A stretch of 64,000 nucleotides of DNA from Psychrobacter sp. ANT_WB68. GTDB lineage: Bacteria > Pseudomonadota > Gammaproteobacteria > Pseudomonadales > Moraxellaceae. Every line of letters begins with the position of its first letter. Position 1 is the first letter of the stretch. Positions 27,497 to 36,684 of the stretch are shown here, in pieces. The position numbers and the translations under genes were made by a program. The notes below the pieces were generated by a model. It did no database searches. It saw only the letters and a list, made by a program, of their open reading frames with translations, and was not told where the DNA came from. Location: assembly GCF_008369115.1 (NCBI RefSeq), contig NZ_VOAZ01000001.1, positions 248,001-312,000 of the forward strand, given 5' to 3'.

Positions 27497-27895
27497 TTAC
27501 CTTGAAAATAGACCTACAACATGCTGTAAAAGATAGTTAATGTCATCATCCTTAGACATAAAGTAAATGCCAATGCAGATAATGATGATGACACCTATCG
27601 TTTCGATCCCTTCGGACTCTTCATGTTCCCCAACTGCTTCAAGCTCCTTAAGAAGCTTAAGCTCCTTAAGTTCCTTAAGTTCCTCGGATGAAGGTTGAAT
27701 GTTTTTAAACGGTGCAGGTTTAGCAATAGGAAAGCCGCAATTAGTACAGGAGATGCATTGATTACTGGTGAACTCAGAGCATTCAGGACATTGAATTAAG
27801 AAGCTCATTTTAGAGGTTGGGAGCCCACAGTTAGTACAAGAGACACTTTGGTCGCTAATTTTGTGTGTGCATTCAGGACAATTGATTAAAGCCAT
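27497..27895 (-). CDS. Double zinc-ribbon protein with charged repeat and membrane helix
   Basis: A 132-residue paralogue of the downstream gene. It has the same two zinc ribbons with identical spacing (C6/C9/C20/C23 and C36/C39/C50/C53; an extra C47). The TM2 domain is replaced by a short Leu/Lys/Glu repeat (EELKELKELKLLKELEAV, about 72-89), an acidic stretch and one membrane helix (about 100-116), then a cytoplasmic or periplasmic tail. The DNA for the repeat is made of CTCCTTAAG-like units. No function can be assigned. Confidence 0.8.
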   Translation of the reverse strand: MALINCPECTHKISDQSVSCTNCGLPTSKMSFLIQCPECSEFTSNQCISCTNCGFPIAKPAPFKNIQPSSEELKELKELKLLKELEAVGEHEESEGIETIGVIIIICIGIYFMSKDDDINYLLQHVVGLFSR

Positions 27896-27936
27896 ATTTT
27901 TTCTACTTTCAGCTAAAAGCTATACGATTCAAGTTA

Positions 27937-28893
27937 CTATTTACAGATAAAGTTAACTATATCTTGATCTGTCCAGTCTGGGGTTGGCGTATACCAGTCT
28001 CCCATATCTGCTGATTGCAAAGCGTTAGAATTATCTGCTGAATACTTTCTTATCTCATTGTCTAGACATTTGATTTGCATTTTTGCATATGAGGTGTTGT
28101 CATTCCCTTCACGTATATACTCAATATTTTCGATACCGTTTTCTGTGGTTTGTGATGTAAGAAAGTATCGACCATTCTCAAATGAATCAGACATCGGTAT
28201 AGACACAAAGGTTTCTGACGTTGATACAGGTTCTTCTACAGCATTTCTTTCTGTATTAAGTTGAGGTTGCTTTGGAACAGACTGCTTTTTGCATATAAAA
28301 TTAATAATATCTTGATCCGTCCAATCCGGTGTTGGCGTATGCCAATCCCCCAACTCTGCTGATGGTAAACCCTTAAAGCTCTCTGATGAGCTTTTTCTTA
28401 TCTCATGCTTTTCGCAGTTAATTTGCATCTGCCCATAAGAGTCACTTTCGTTACCTCTACGTACATACTCAATATGTTCAAGCTCATAAGATGTAAAGTG
28501 AGAGATAACGAAATAGCGTCCATCTTCACTTGAACCAGAAAGCAACATTGGTATCTGTGTCAATTCAGAATCAAACAATGAGTTCTCGACCTGTAATGGT
28601 TCTTCATGAGTTTCTGAGGGCTCTTCACTGTATTGCCTTGCTTTCTCTGTGTAGTTATCATAACTATTCACAAGCCAATAGCTGATAGCAACTATAATAA
28701 GAAGTAGGAAGATAATTGCGCCAGAACAGCCACTATTTTTTTGTCTTTGACGACTGCTTGCTCGTGAATTATTGTCCTCTACTTGTTGTAAAGGAGAAGG
28801 AACAGTTCTAGCAGTAGGGAAACCGCAACTAGGGCAAGAAGTACTTTGATCACTAATACTTTTAGAACATTCAGGACAGTTAATTAGAGCCAT
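27937..28893 (-). CDS. Zinc-ribbon membrane protein with duplicated C-terminal domain
   Basis: A 318-residue protein. One zinc ribbon (C6/C9/C20/C23) begins with MALINCPEC, as in its neighbour, then a linker and a membrane helix (about 55-73). The C-terminal part holds two similar copies of about 92 residues (about 113-205 and 228-318). Both contain the pattern IEYxRxGN, xMQIxC, EIRK and then GDWxTPTPDWTDQDI, and both end in NFICK. The repeated domain is not one I recognise. The two Cys in each copy could form a disulfide if the domain is periplasmic. It is probably the first gene of the trio, with 41 bp to the next. Confidence 0.8.
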   Translation of the reverse strand: MALINCPECSKSISDQSTSCPSCGFPTARTVPSPLQQVEDNNSRASSRQRQKNSGCSGAIIFLLLIIVAISYWLVNSYDNYTEKARQYSEEPSETHEEPLQVENSLFDSELTQIPMLLSGSSEDGRYFVISHFTSYELEHIEYVRRGNESDSYGQMQINCEKHEIRKSSSESFKGLPSAELGDWHTPTPDWTDQDIINFICKKQSVPKQPQLNTERNAVEEPVSTSETFVSIPMSDSFENGRYFLTSQTTENGIENIEYIREGNDNTSYAKMQIKCLDNEIRKYSADNSNALQSADMGDWYTPTPDWTDQDIVNFICK

Positions 28894-29080
28894 GCTTTTT
28901 CTTCTTTATGTGCAATATCCCGAGCACATTTCTGCAAGGGCAAGTACTACAAAGTTGATTAAATGTTTGGTAAATAAGATAAGGATTATAACTTATCAGT
29001 AATATTTGAGCAACAAATGTCAAGATTTCATATTCGCTAAAATAAAGTATTTAAAGTCTATTTTATTTATCACCACCAAT

Positions 29081-29114
29081 AAAAAAGGCCACTCCCTAAA
29101 GAGTAGCCTTTTAT
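29081..29114 (-). terminator. Terminator downstream of uvrA
   Basis: AAAAGGC (29083-29089) and ACTC (29091-29094) pair with GAGT (29101-29104) and GCCTTTT (29105-29111). It lies 20 bp beyond the uvrA stop on the - strand, and its A/T runs permit activity in both directions. Confidence 0.85.
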
Positions 29115-29134
29115 TAATAATTAACGAATTTCTG

Positions 29135-32041
29135 TTAGCTCACTTCTTTCATCGCTTGCTTAAGCATCGGCTTCAAGAACTCACCTGTATACGAGCCTTT
29201 GACTTCAGCCACTTCCTCTGGCGTACCTTCAGCGATAATGAGTCCGCCACCTTTACCGCCTTCAGGACCTAAATCAATCACCCAATCGGCCGTTTTGATG
29301 ACATCCAAGTTATGCTCGATGACCACGATAGTATTCCCTTTATCGCGTAGGGCATGCAAGATATGCAGCAGCTTATCGATATCATGGAAATGCAAACCAG
29401 TGGTTGGCTCATCCAAGATATAGAGCGTCTGTCCGGTATCACGTTTGGCAAGTTCACGCGCCAGTTTCACCCGTTGCGCTTCACCGCCTGATAGCGTCGG
29501 TGCAGACTGACCAAGACGGATATAGCTAAGACCGACATCCATCAAGGCTTGTAGGCGACGATAAATCGCTGGAATGGCCGAGAAGAACTCGGTCGCATCT
29601 TCAACCGTCATATCGAGTACGTCAGCGATGTTTTTACCTTTATAGTGAATCTCTAAGGTTTCGCGGTTATAGCGCTTGCCTTCACAGGTATCACACGGCA
29701 CATACATATCCGGTAAGAAATGCATCTCAACTTTGATGAGACCATCACCTTGACACATCTCACAGCGTCCGCCTTTAACGTTAAAGCTAAAGCGACCGGC
29801 TTTATAACCACGGGCGCGTGCTTCTTGGGTTTGTGCAAACATCTCACGTACTGGCGTAAATACACCGGTATAAGTTGCTGGATTTGAGCGCGGGGTACGA
29901 CCGATCGGGCTTTGATCGATATCGACCATTTTGTCCAAATGCTCAAGACCGCTGATGCTGTCATGCTTATCGGCGATAAGCGTCGAGGCATTATTTAATT
30001 GCGTCGCGGCTAATGGCATTAAGGTACGGTTGATTAGCGTCGATTTACCAGAACCTGAAACGCCAGTAATACAAGTCATAATGCCGATTGGCAAGGTCAA
30101 ATCAACATCATGTAAGTTGTTACCGGATGCACCTTTGAGTTCGATGGTCATTGGTACTTGCTTAGGCTTGGCTTTACCTTTGACTTCCATATCGATCGTT
30201 TTGGCTTTATGACGAATGGCTGGAATCTCGATTCTCTTCTTACCAGACATATATTGTCCAGTCAGCGATTCTTTGTTCGCCATGATGTCATCGACCGTAC
30301 CCTGAGCGATGATGTGACCGCCATGAACGCCAGCGCCGACGCCAATATCGATGACGTGATCCGCTTGGCGAATGGCATCTTCATCATGCTCAACGACCAA
30401 TACAGTATTGCCCAAATCACGCAAGCGCGTTAAGGTTTTGAGTAAGCGATCATTATCACGTTGATGTAGACCAATTGACGGCTCATCGAGCACATACATC
30501 ACGCCCATGAGACCAGCGCCAATTTGACTGGCAAGACGTATACGCTGCGCTTCACCGCCCGATAGCGTTTCCGCAGAGCGGGCAAGTGATAGATAATCAA
30601 GCCCGACACTGACGAGGAAGTTTAGACGCTCATTAATCTCTTTAAAGATTTTTTCTGCGACTTCACCTTTATGACCGCCAATTTTTAGCGTTTTATAATA
30701 GTCAGCCGCATCACCGATAGATAGCTTAACGATTTGGGCGATGGTTTGATCATCAACGCGGACATTGCGTGAAATCTCATTGAGACGCGCACCATCACAG
30801 ACGTTACAAGTGGTATCAGCTAAGTATTTTGCTAGCTCGTCACGTACAAGGTTGCTTTGAGTTTTGGCATAACGGCGCTCTAAATAAGGTAATACGCCTT
30901 CAAATGGTACCGTCTTATTGGTTTTACGTCCGCGCTCATCAGTAAAGTTAAACGTCAGCTTTTCTTTACCAGAACCTTGCATAATGAGGTCTTGCTGTTC
31001 TTTCGGCAGATCTTGCCACGGTGCATCCATATCGATTTTGAAGTGATTACAAACGGTAGAGAGCAGCCCAAAGTAATAGGCATGACGTTTATCCCAGCCA
31101 TTAATCGCGCCTTGATTGAGCGATTTTTCATGATGGGTAATCAGTTTTTCAGCAGAAAAATACTGACGTTTACCGAGACCATCACAGCTTGGGCAAGCAC
31201 CATAAGGGTTGTTAAAACTGAACATCCGTGGTTCAAGCTCAGAGACCGCGCGATCACAGACAGGGCAAGAGTGCTTAGCTGACATCACTTGGTTAGCGTC
31301 ACCACCTTCTTTTGGATTACCATCCATAAAGTGCAAAGTGACCAGCCCTTGACCTAAACGAAGGGCAGTTTCCAGACTTTCAGCAACGCGGTTACCCAAG
31401 TCATCACGCACTTTAAAGCGGTCAACGACGACTTCGATGGTATGTTTTTTCTTTTTATCGAGCGTTGGTAGCTCATCGGTATCGTAGACATCGCCGTCAA
31501 CGCGTACGCGCACGAAACCTTGCCCAATTAGCTGCTCAAGTAACACCGTATGCTCACCTTTACGCTCACGAATCACTGGCGCAAGAATCATAATCTTAGT
31601 GTCATCTGGCAATGCCATGACTTGATCGACCATCTCCGTGACCGACTGCGCGACCATTGGCTCACCATGCTCTGGGCAATAAGGCGTACCGATACGCGCA
31701 TAGAGCAGACGTAAATAGTCATAAATTTCGGTAATGGTACCAACCGTTGAGCGTGGGTTGTGGTTGGTCGATTTTTGCTCGATAGCAATCGCAGGGGACA
31801 GCCCTTCGATGCTATCGACGTCTGGTTTCTCCATTTGTGAGAGGAACTGACGTGCATACGCCGACAAGCTTTCGACATAACGACGTTGCCCTTCAGCATA
31901 CAAGGTATCGAATGCCAATGAGGATTTACCAGACCCTGATAAACCTGTAATTACTACGAACTTGTCGCGTGGAATATCTAAGTCGATGTTTTTTAGGTTG
32001 TGCGTACGTGCGCCGCGTATTGCGATATGGTCATGTGCCAT
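29135..32041 (-). CDS. uvrA: Excinuclease ABC subunit A
   Basis: A 968-residue protein, slightly longer than E. coli UvrA (940). Two ABC ATPase modules are visible: Walker [10 protein letters not shown] at about 33-41 and GVSGSGKST in the second half, each with an LSGGEAQR signature ([18 protein letters not shown] and [17 protein letters not shown]). The zinc modules are [19 protein letters not shown], extended by a CPSC pair, and CEMCQGDG followed by CDTC. It recognises bulky DNA lesions with UvrB. Placement upstream of an MFS gene and ssb is common in Moraxellaceae. Confidence 0.98.
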   Translation of the reverse strand: MAHDHIAIRGARTHNLKNIDLDIPRDKFVVITGLSGSGKSSLAFDTLYAEGQRRYVESLSAYARQFLSQMEKPDVDSIEGLSPAIAIEQKSTNHNPRSTVGTITEIYDYLRLLYARIGTPYCPEHGEPMVAQSVTEMVDQVMALPDDTKIMILAPVIRERKGEHTVLLEQLIGQGFVRVRVDGDVYDTDELPTLDKKKKHTIEVVVDRFKVRDDLGNRVAESLETALRLGQGLVTLHFMDGNPKEGGDANQVMSAKHSCPVCDRAVSELEPRMFSFNNPYGACPSCDGLGKRQYFSAEKLITHHEKSLNQGAINGWDKRHAYYFGLLSTVCNHFKIDMDAPWQDLPKEQQDLIMQGSGKEKLTFNFTDERGRKTNKTVPFEGVLPYLERRYAKTQSNLVRDELAKYLADTTCNVCDGARLNEISRNVRVDDQTIAQIVKLSIGDAADYYKTLKIGGHKGEVAEKIFKEINERLNFLVSVGLDYLSLARSAETLSGGEAQRIRLASQIGAGLMGVMYVLDEPSIGLHQRDNDRLLKTLTRLRDLGNTVLVVEHDEDAIRQADHVIDIGVGAGVHGGHIIAQGTVDDIMANKESLTGQYMSGKKRIEIPAIRHKAKTIDMEVKGKAKPKQVPMTIELKGASGNNLHDVDLTLPIGIMTCITGVSGSGKSTLINRTLMPLAATQLNNASTLIADKHDSISGLEHLDKMVDIDQSPIGRTPRSNPATYTGVFTPVREMFAQTQEARARGYKAGRFSFNVKGGRCEMCQGDGLIKVEMHFLPDMYVPCDTCEGKRYNRETLEIHYKGKNIADVLDMTVEDATEFFSAIPAIYRRLQALMDVGLSYIRLGQSAPTLSGGEAQRVKLARELAKRDTGQTLYILDEPTTGLHFHDIDKLLHILHALRDKGNTIVVIEHNLDVIKTADWVIDLGPEGGKGGGLIIAEGTPEEVAEVKGSYTGEFLKPMLKQAMKEVS

Positions 32042-32780
32042 CGGTGATAAGTTTCCTATTTGCTAAAATAAAAGCATACAAAGATTGAATAAAGGTCTGC
32101 TAAAAATTGTATCTACTGATTGAATTGCTATGGCTTTATAAAAATAAGGCTTGCTCACAAAGTAGGTTATAGCAAAGTGATTTTTCACAAAGCGATAGTA
32201 ATACGTGTCTATATAAAACTTCAGAATTCACATTTAACTTAGGGTTCACACTTGAAATTGATAAGAGTAATCTAAATTAAAAGCTTGTTAACTAACATGA
32301 GTGCTTTGTTAAAGATTTAACGAAGCTATCATTTTCCAGAAATGATATAGCCTTATTAGAAACTACATGGTTTTAAAGAGTAATACTTTAAATGTAAGGC
32401 TGTTTTAAAGCATGTTTGGAAGTTTTAAAAGTCATGACCGCTTAAAGGGCATCTTAACAATAAGATATTAGATAAAAAATCTCTAGCGAAAATTGCTGCC
32501 CAATCAGCTTGTTAACGTCTTACTTTATTGTCATGACAGCGGCATTATTCAAGGTGTGATGACCGATGAGATGCACTTGGTAACAAAATTATTAACTAAA
32601 TAGAGGTCTGTAAGGATTGTCAACTGTGGCACTGCGGCAGCAAGATAAAAGTTTCGGCATCCAAACGGCGAATGTCTTATACTAGGGGGCTTAATTTGTA
32701 GGCTAAAGCCTTGATAGCGTCGTAATAATACAAGCAGAGCTGCAGTGATTAAACAGCAAAGATGAACCAGTGAGGCAAGT
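32042..32780. other. 739-bp divergent intergenic region between uvrA and the MFS gene
   Basis: No gene-like frame of any length on either strand is convincing. The sequence is AT-rich through about 32500. A TATACT hexamer at 32678-32683 could be a -10 box for the MFS gene, but no good -35 is at the right spacing. No LexA-type palindrome was recognised, in keeping with the absence of a classical LexA in this family. The length is unusual for this dense window. Confidence 0.5.
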
Positions 32781-34145
32781 ATGAATAGCGTAGAAAAACG
32801 GGCAATCCTTGGGGTCGGTGGTATATTTGCCTTGCGGATGATCGGCTTGTTTATGATTGTGCCAGTATTTTCTGTGTATGGTGATAACTATGCCCATGCA
32901 ACACCGTTTTTAATTGGTTTGGCGGTCGGTATTTATGGACTAGGGCAGGCGATATTTCAGATTCCAATGAGTTTGGCATCGGATAAGTTTCCACGTAAAC
33001 CGATTATCTTTTTGGGTCTGATATTATTTGCCCTCGGCGGTATCATCGCTGCTAATGCCACCGATATTTATGAGGTGATTATCGGTCGAGCATTGGCAGG
33101 TAGTGGCGCGGTTTCTGCGGTATTGATGGCGCTCTTAGCAGACGTGACTCGTGAAGAGATGCGTACCAAAGCGATGGCTACGATGGGTTTGACCATTGCA
33201 ACCTCCATCATGCTGGCGTTTGCCTTTGGACCTTTATTGGTCGGCTCACTCGGTATCTCAGGGCTATTTTGGCTAACTGCAGGCTTTGCAGTATTGGCAA
33301 TGCTATTATTATTGTTTGTGCCGACGCCACTACGAGTGCTTAAGCACAATTTGGATAATAAGTCGATTGGTCGGCAGCTATCGGATGTCTTAAAAATTGC
33401 CGATTTAAACCGTTTGCATATCGGCATCTTTGCCCTGCATTTAACGATGACCGCCATCTTTGTCATTTTGCCGCATCAGCTTAATGAGGTAATGGGTTTG
33501 TCCGTGCGCCAGCAAGGTCTGGTTTATCTGCCTTTATTGTTTATAGGCTTTGCAGTTGCGTTACCCTTTATTATCATCGCTGAAAAGAAACGTAAAATGC
33601 GCCAAGTATTCTTGGGCGCGATTGCATTGATGACTGCCGCTTTAGCGTTATTGGCCATTGGTAGTCAGGTCGGTGTGGGTATTATTTTAGGGCTGCTGCT
33701 GTATTTTATGGGCTTTAATTTACTTGAAGCGACGATTCCTTCGTGGATATCGAAGCGCGCGCCAGTCGCCAATAAAGCGACGGCAATGGGGCTAAATTCA
33801 TCCAGCCAGTTTTTCGGCGCTTTTGTTGGTGGGGCGATGGGTGGTTTGCTATTAACCCAATCGAATGTGTTGGCATGGGGCCTCTTGGCCGCCATCATGG
33901 CAGCTGCGTTGCTGCTGATTATCCCGATTGCGCAGCCGCCTTATTTATCGAGCACCACTGTGACCATTCCTAAAGATATCAATATTCAAGATTGGTCACG
34001 GCAAATGCTGGCGGTAGATGGCGTTGATGAGTTGGTCGTCATGGCAAAAGAGCAGGTCGCTTATTTGAAATTAGATAAAACACAGCTCACAGATTTGTCG
34101 CGACAAGAGCTGTCGCATTTAGCCCAAAGCCCCCTAGATATTTAA
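32781..34145 (+). CDS. yajR: YajR-type MFS transporter with C-terminal YAM domain
   Basis: A 454-residue major facilitator, the length of E. coli YajR. It has twelve hydrophobic spans; the conserved cytoplasmic loop between spans 2 and 3 is LASDKFPRKPIIF, and GRALAGSGAVSAVLMALLAD is the family's third-span region. After the last span (about residue 385) a soluble segment of about 65 residues (IQDWSRQMLAVDGVDELVV...) fits the ferredoxin-like YAM domain. The substrate is unknown. The ssb gene follows after 108 bp. Confidence 0.88.
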   Translation: MNSVEKRAILGVGGIFALRMIGLFMIVPVFSVYGDNYAHATPFLIGLAVGIYGLGQAIFQIPMSLASDKFPRKPIIFLGLILFALGGIIAANATDIYEVIIGRALAGSGAVSAVLMALLADVTREEMRTKAMATMGLTIATSIMLAFAFGPLLVGSLGISGLFWLTAGFAVLAMLLLLFVPTPLRVLKHNLDNKSIGRQLSDVLKIADLNRLHIGIFALHLTMTAIFVILPHQLNEVMGLSVRQQGLVYLPLLFIGFAVALPFIIIAEKKRKMRQVFLGAIALMTAALALLAIGSQVGVGIILGLLLYFMGFNLLEATIPSWISKRAPVANKATAMGLNSSSQFFGAFVGGAMGGLLLTQSNVLAWGLLAAIMAAALLLIIPIAQPPYLSSTTVTIPKDINIQDWSRQMLAVDGVDELVVMAKEQVAYLKLDKTQLTDLSRQELSHLAQSPLDI

Positions 34146-34253
34146 CAGAAAAATGGTTAAAGTGAAGCCATATTACTGCTAGAATTCATACTTTATACTA
34201 AAGACTCGATTAAAGCTGGCAATCAAATTATTCATCAGTAAAAGGACGATATT

Positions 34254-34922
34254 ATGCGCGGTGTTAATAAAGTTATCATTATCGGTAACCTCGGTGCAGA
34301 CCCTGAGGCGCGTCAATTCAATAACGGCGGCAGCGTGACCAATATTTCGGTTGCGACGTCAGAGCAGTGGACAGACAAACAAAGCGGTGAAAAAAGAGAA
34401 GCAACGGAATGGCATCGTATCTCATTGTTTAATCGTTTAGGCGAAATCGCGGCGCAGTATCTTCGTAAAGGCAGTAAGGTCTATATCGAAGGCAGCTTGC
34501 GTACGCGTAAATATCAAGATCCTAATGGCCAAGACCGTTATATTACCGAGATTCGTGCTGAGCAAATGCAAATGCTAGATGGCGCGACGGGCGGTAGTGG
34601 CGACGGCGGTGGTTTTGGTAGCAATAACCAAGGTGGTCAAAGCAATCAAGGTGGCTATGGTAATCAAGGCGGCTTTGGTGGTCAAAATCAAGGTCAATCT
34701 AACCAAAGTAATTTCGGTCAGCCAGCCAATAACCAGCAAAGTGGCTATAACCAAGGAGGCGCTGCAGCTTCTCAAGGGATGTCACAAGGCAATAACCAAA
34801 ACAGCTTTAACAATCAAAATGCGCCAGCGCAGAATCAATTTAATAAGCCAGCTCAAGCACCAGCACAGTCGAAGCCGACAGCGATGCCAGATGGTCCTGT
34901 AGATGATGATATTCCGTTCTAA
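34254..34922 (+). CDS. ssb: Single-stranded DNA-binding protein
   Basis: A 222-residue SSB. The OB fold (1-110) begins [18 protein letters not shown] and includes [17 protein letters not shown] and the [17 protein letters not shown] loop. A long Gly/Gln/Asn-rich linker (about 120-205) is followed by the conserved acidic tip VDDDIPF, which recruits replication and repair partners. AAAAGGACG precedes the ATG at 34254. It has its own terminator. The longer linker compared with E. coli (178 residues total) accounts for the length. Confidence 0.97.
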   Translation: MRGVNKVIIIGNLGADPEARQFNNGGSVTNISVATSEQWTDKQSGEKREATEWHRISLFNRLGEIAAQYLRKGSKVYIEGSLRTRKYQDPNGQDRYITEIRAEQMQMLDGATGGSGDGGGFGSNNQGGQSNQGGYGNQGGFGGQNQGQSNQSNFGQPANNQQSGYNQGGAAASQGMSQGNNQNSFNNQNAPAQNQFNKPAQAPAQSKPTAMPDGPVDDDIPF

Positions 34923-34960
34923 ATCATATAAGAAAGACTGTTGATTAAAAAATGAAGAAT

Positions 34961-34993
34961 AAAAAAGAGCCTGTGAATACAGGCTCTTTTTTA
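34961..34993 (+). terminator. Terminator of ssb
   Basis: GAGCCTG pairs with CAGGCTC (stem 34967-34985, loop TGAATA), with flanking A and T runs. Confidence 0.92.
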
Positions 34994-35251
34994 TGCCATT
35001 GGCTTTTATAATTATGAGCAATTGAAAGTATCAATAACTGACAATATTAACGACGGATAAAATAATAAGGTTTAAGCAGTAAGGTTTTATTATAAATAGT
35101 CATATAAAGCGAATCTTTAGTTGAAATCGTTGTTTGTTTAATGATGTTTATGATTGCTAGCTTTTTATCATTGACTACCAATCAATACTTGTGATGGATT
35201 ATATTTTTGTTTATATTACTGCTACTTACAATTTTTGTTATTAATAAGTCA
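34994..35251. other. AT-rich leader region upstream of the H-NS-family gene
   Basis: No gene is visible. This part of the gap between the ssb terminator and the H-NS-family start is markedly AT-rich, with TTTATTATAAATAGTCATAT-type and TTTTTATCATTGACTACC-type stretches. Curved AT-rich DNA upstream of hns genes is where H-NS autorepression usually occurs, so such a role is plausible here. Confidence 0.45.
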
Positions 35252-35279
35252 TTAGCAATCATGCTATTTGATTTATAAC
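35252..35279 (+). promoter_or_regulatory. Putative sigma70 promoter of the H-NS-family gene
   Basis: TTAGCA at 35252-35257 and TATAAC at 35274-35279 are spaced by 16 bp, and match the -35 (4/6) and -10 (5/6) consensus. The transcript would start about 15 nt upstream of the ATG. Confidence 0.35.
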
Positions 35280-35300
35280 CTTGATATAAAAGTGGAGATT

Positions 35301-35627
35301 ATGATGAACAAAAATAACGTGATTGATTTAAATAACCTAAACGTTGATGAGCTACGCGCCATTACAGAAAATGCCCAGCAACTTATTGCCCAAAAACAAC
35401 ACCAGCGTTTATATGATGCTTATATGCAGTTTGAAAAAATTGCTGAAGAAAGCGATGCTAGCATTGAAGAGATTTTACAAGCAGGTGAGAAACTTGAGAA
35501 GAAACGTAGCATTAAATATCGCAATACCAATAATAATGAAGAAACGTGGACAGGTCGCGGACGCAAACCGACTTGGTTGGTAGATGCCCTAGCGGCAGGT
35601 CGTAAACTTGAAGATTTTGCTATCTAA
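35301..35627 (+). CDS. H-NS family nucleoid-associated protein
   Basis: About 108 residues from the ATG at 35301, chosen because GTGGAG at 35292-35297 is correctly spaced. The frame extends to 35268, but without a ribosome site. The N-terminal half is helical (ELRAITENAQQLIAQKQHQR) and should oligomerise. The C-terminus has the DNA-binding core TWTGRGRKPTWLVDALAAG, close to the H-NS consensus TWTGRGR-P-W, and ends EDFAI as in StpA/H-NS relatives. It would silence AT-rich genes. The gene is monocistronic with its own terminator. Confidence 0.93.
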   Translation: MMNKNNVIDLNNLNVDELRAITENAQQLIAQKQHQRLYDAYMQFEKIAEESDASIEEILQAGEKLEKKRSIKYRNTNNNEETWTGRGRKPTWLVDALAAGRKLEDFAI

Positions 35628-35715
35628 TAATTTAAAAAAAACTTTATTAATGTCTGATTCTATTTTGCTTTAATGAGTCATTGATAATGATTGCTTAATA
35701 AGCAAGCTGATAGAT

Positions 35716-35769
35716 AAAAGTCAGTATCTTTATCGCCAGTATTTTGGTGCAAAGATACTGGCTTTTTTT
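35716..35769 (+). terminator. Terminator of the H-NS-family gene
   Basis: A long stem pairs AGTCAGTATCTTT (35719-35731) with AAAGATACTGGCT (35751-35763), with one G-U or mismatch step, followed by TTTTTT. An internal CCAGTATTTTGGTG loop is present. Confidence 0.8.
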
Positions 35770-35835
35770 CTGTCATCTGTATGCCATTGTTTGCTATGAT
35801 AATGACGTTTTTGTCTTATATAAGAGTTAGGTACC

Positions 35836-36684
35836 GTGCCCCAAGCATCCACGTCGTCTTATAAGCGTCCCCGCAAGCTCTGGTGGCTATTTGGGTTTAT
35901 ACTATTTGCGCTATTTGCCGTCTTGCAAATGCCGGCGGCATGGGTACTTGAAAAATACGCACCAGATACGCCGTATGTGCAACATGTGTCGGGCAACTTA
36001 TGGCAAGGGTCCGCGATTTGGCAGCTGCCTTTATCGGCAACGCCGCTAACAGGCGCCGCTGAGTGGTCGTGGCAGCCGTGGCATTTATTATTGGGCAAGT
36101 TAGCCGCAGAGGTTGATATCAGCTCAGAGCAGACCCGTTTAAATGGTCAGGTTAAAGTAGGCACCATTTCATGGCAAATTCAGGATATGAGCGGTAAAAT
36201 TGCTCCTGAAACTTTAACCAGTGTGGTTGATTGGCAGTTGCCCAATACCCCGATTCAGGTTAATAACGTTTCGTTAAAACGTCAGTTTTCTTCTAATGCG
36301 GCAGCAAGCGATTCAGGTAGCGGTTCAAATAATAGCTCAGCTACAAAGGCGGCTGGCTTTAGTGAGGCGGACGGTCAGCTGACTTGGGTTGGCGGTGAAG
36401 TGGGCTATCCTAGCGGCGGTAAGGTTTTTTATATTACGATGCCAGCGTTGCGTGCCGAGCTCAGTGCTGAGCAAAAGAACAATAAGAACTTGCTGCATGT
36501 CAATCTCGTAAATAATCAAGATAAGCGTTTAGGCGATCTGTATATCGATGGCGATAATATGTTGGATGTGAGCTTAACGCAGCGTCTATTAGAAAACATG
36601 CCAGAGTATAAAGGGCAGGCACCGCAAGATACGCCTGTGGTTAGCGTCCGGCAGCCGCTGCTCACTGGCTTGGGGGCGCGCTAG
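35836..36684 (+). CDS. gspN: Type II secretion system protein GspN
   Basis: A 282-residue protein with an N-terminal membrane helix (about 13-34). A periplasmic beta-rich part has the family pattern near GNLWQGSA and GAAEWSWQPWHLL, and ends PVVSVRQPLLTGLGAR. GspN is an accessory T2SS component of the inner membrane and periplasm, found only in some systems. The start is GTG at 35836 with AGG just upstream. It is immediately followed by gspC (stop and start adjacent), then gspD, so the three form an operon. Other T2SS genes are not in this window. Confidence 0.87.
   Translation: MPQASTSSYKRPRKLWWLFGFILFALFAVLQMPAAWVLEKYAPDTPYVQHVSGNLWQGSAIWQLPLSATPLTGAAEWSWQPWHLLLGKLAAEVDISSEQTRLNGQVKVGTISWQIQDMSGKIAPETLTSVVDWQLPNTPIQVNNVSLKRQFSSNAAASDSGSGSNNSSATKAAGFSEADGQLTWVGGEVGYPSGGKVFYITMPALRAELSAEQKNNKNLLHVNLVNNQDKRLGDLYIDGDNMLDVSLTQRLLENMPEYKGQAPQDTPVVSVRQPLLTGLGAR

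Noticed and set aside
32703..32897. A 64-codon reverse frame overlapping the MFS gene start
   Set aside because: It is mostly antisense to the MFS gene and has no independent support.
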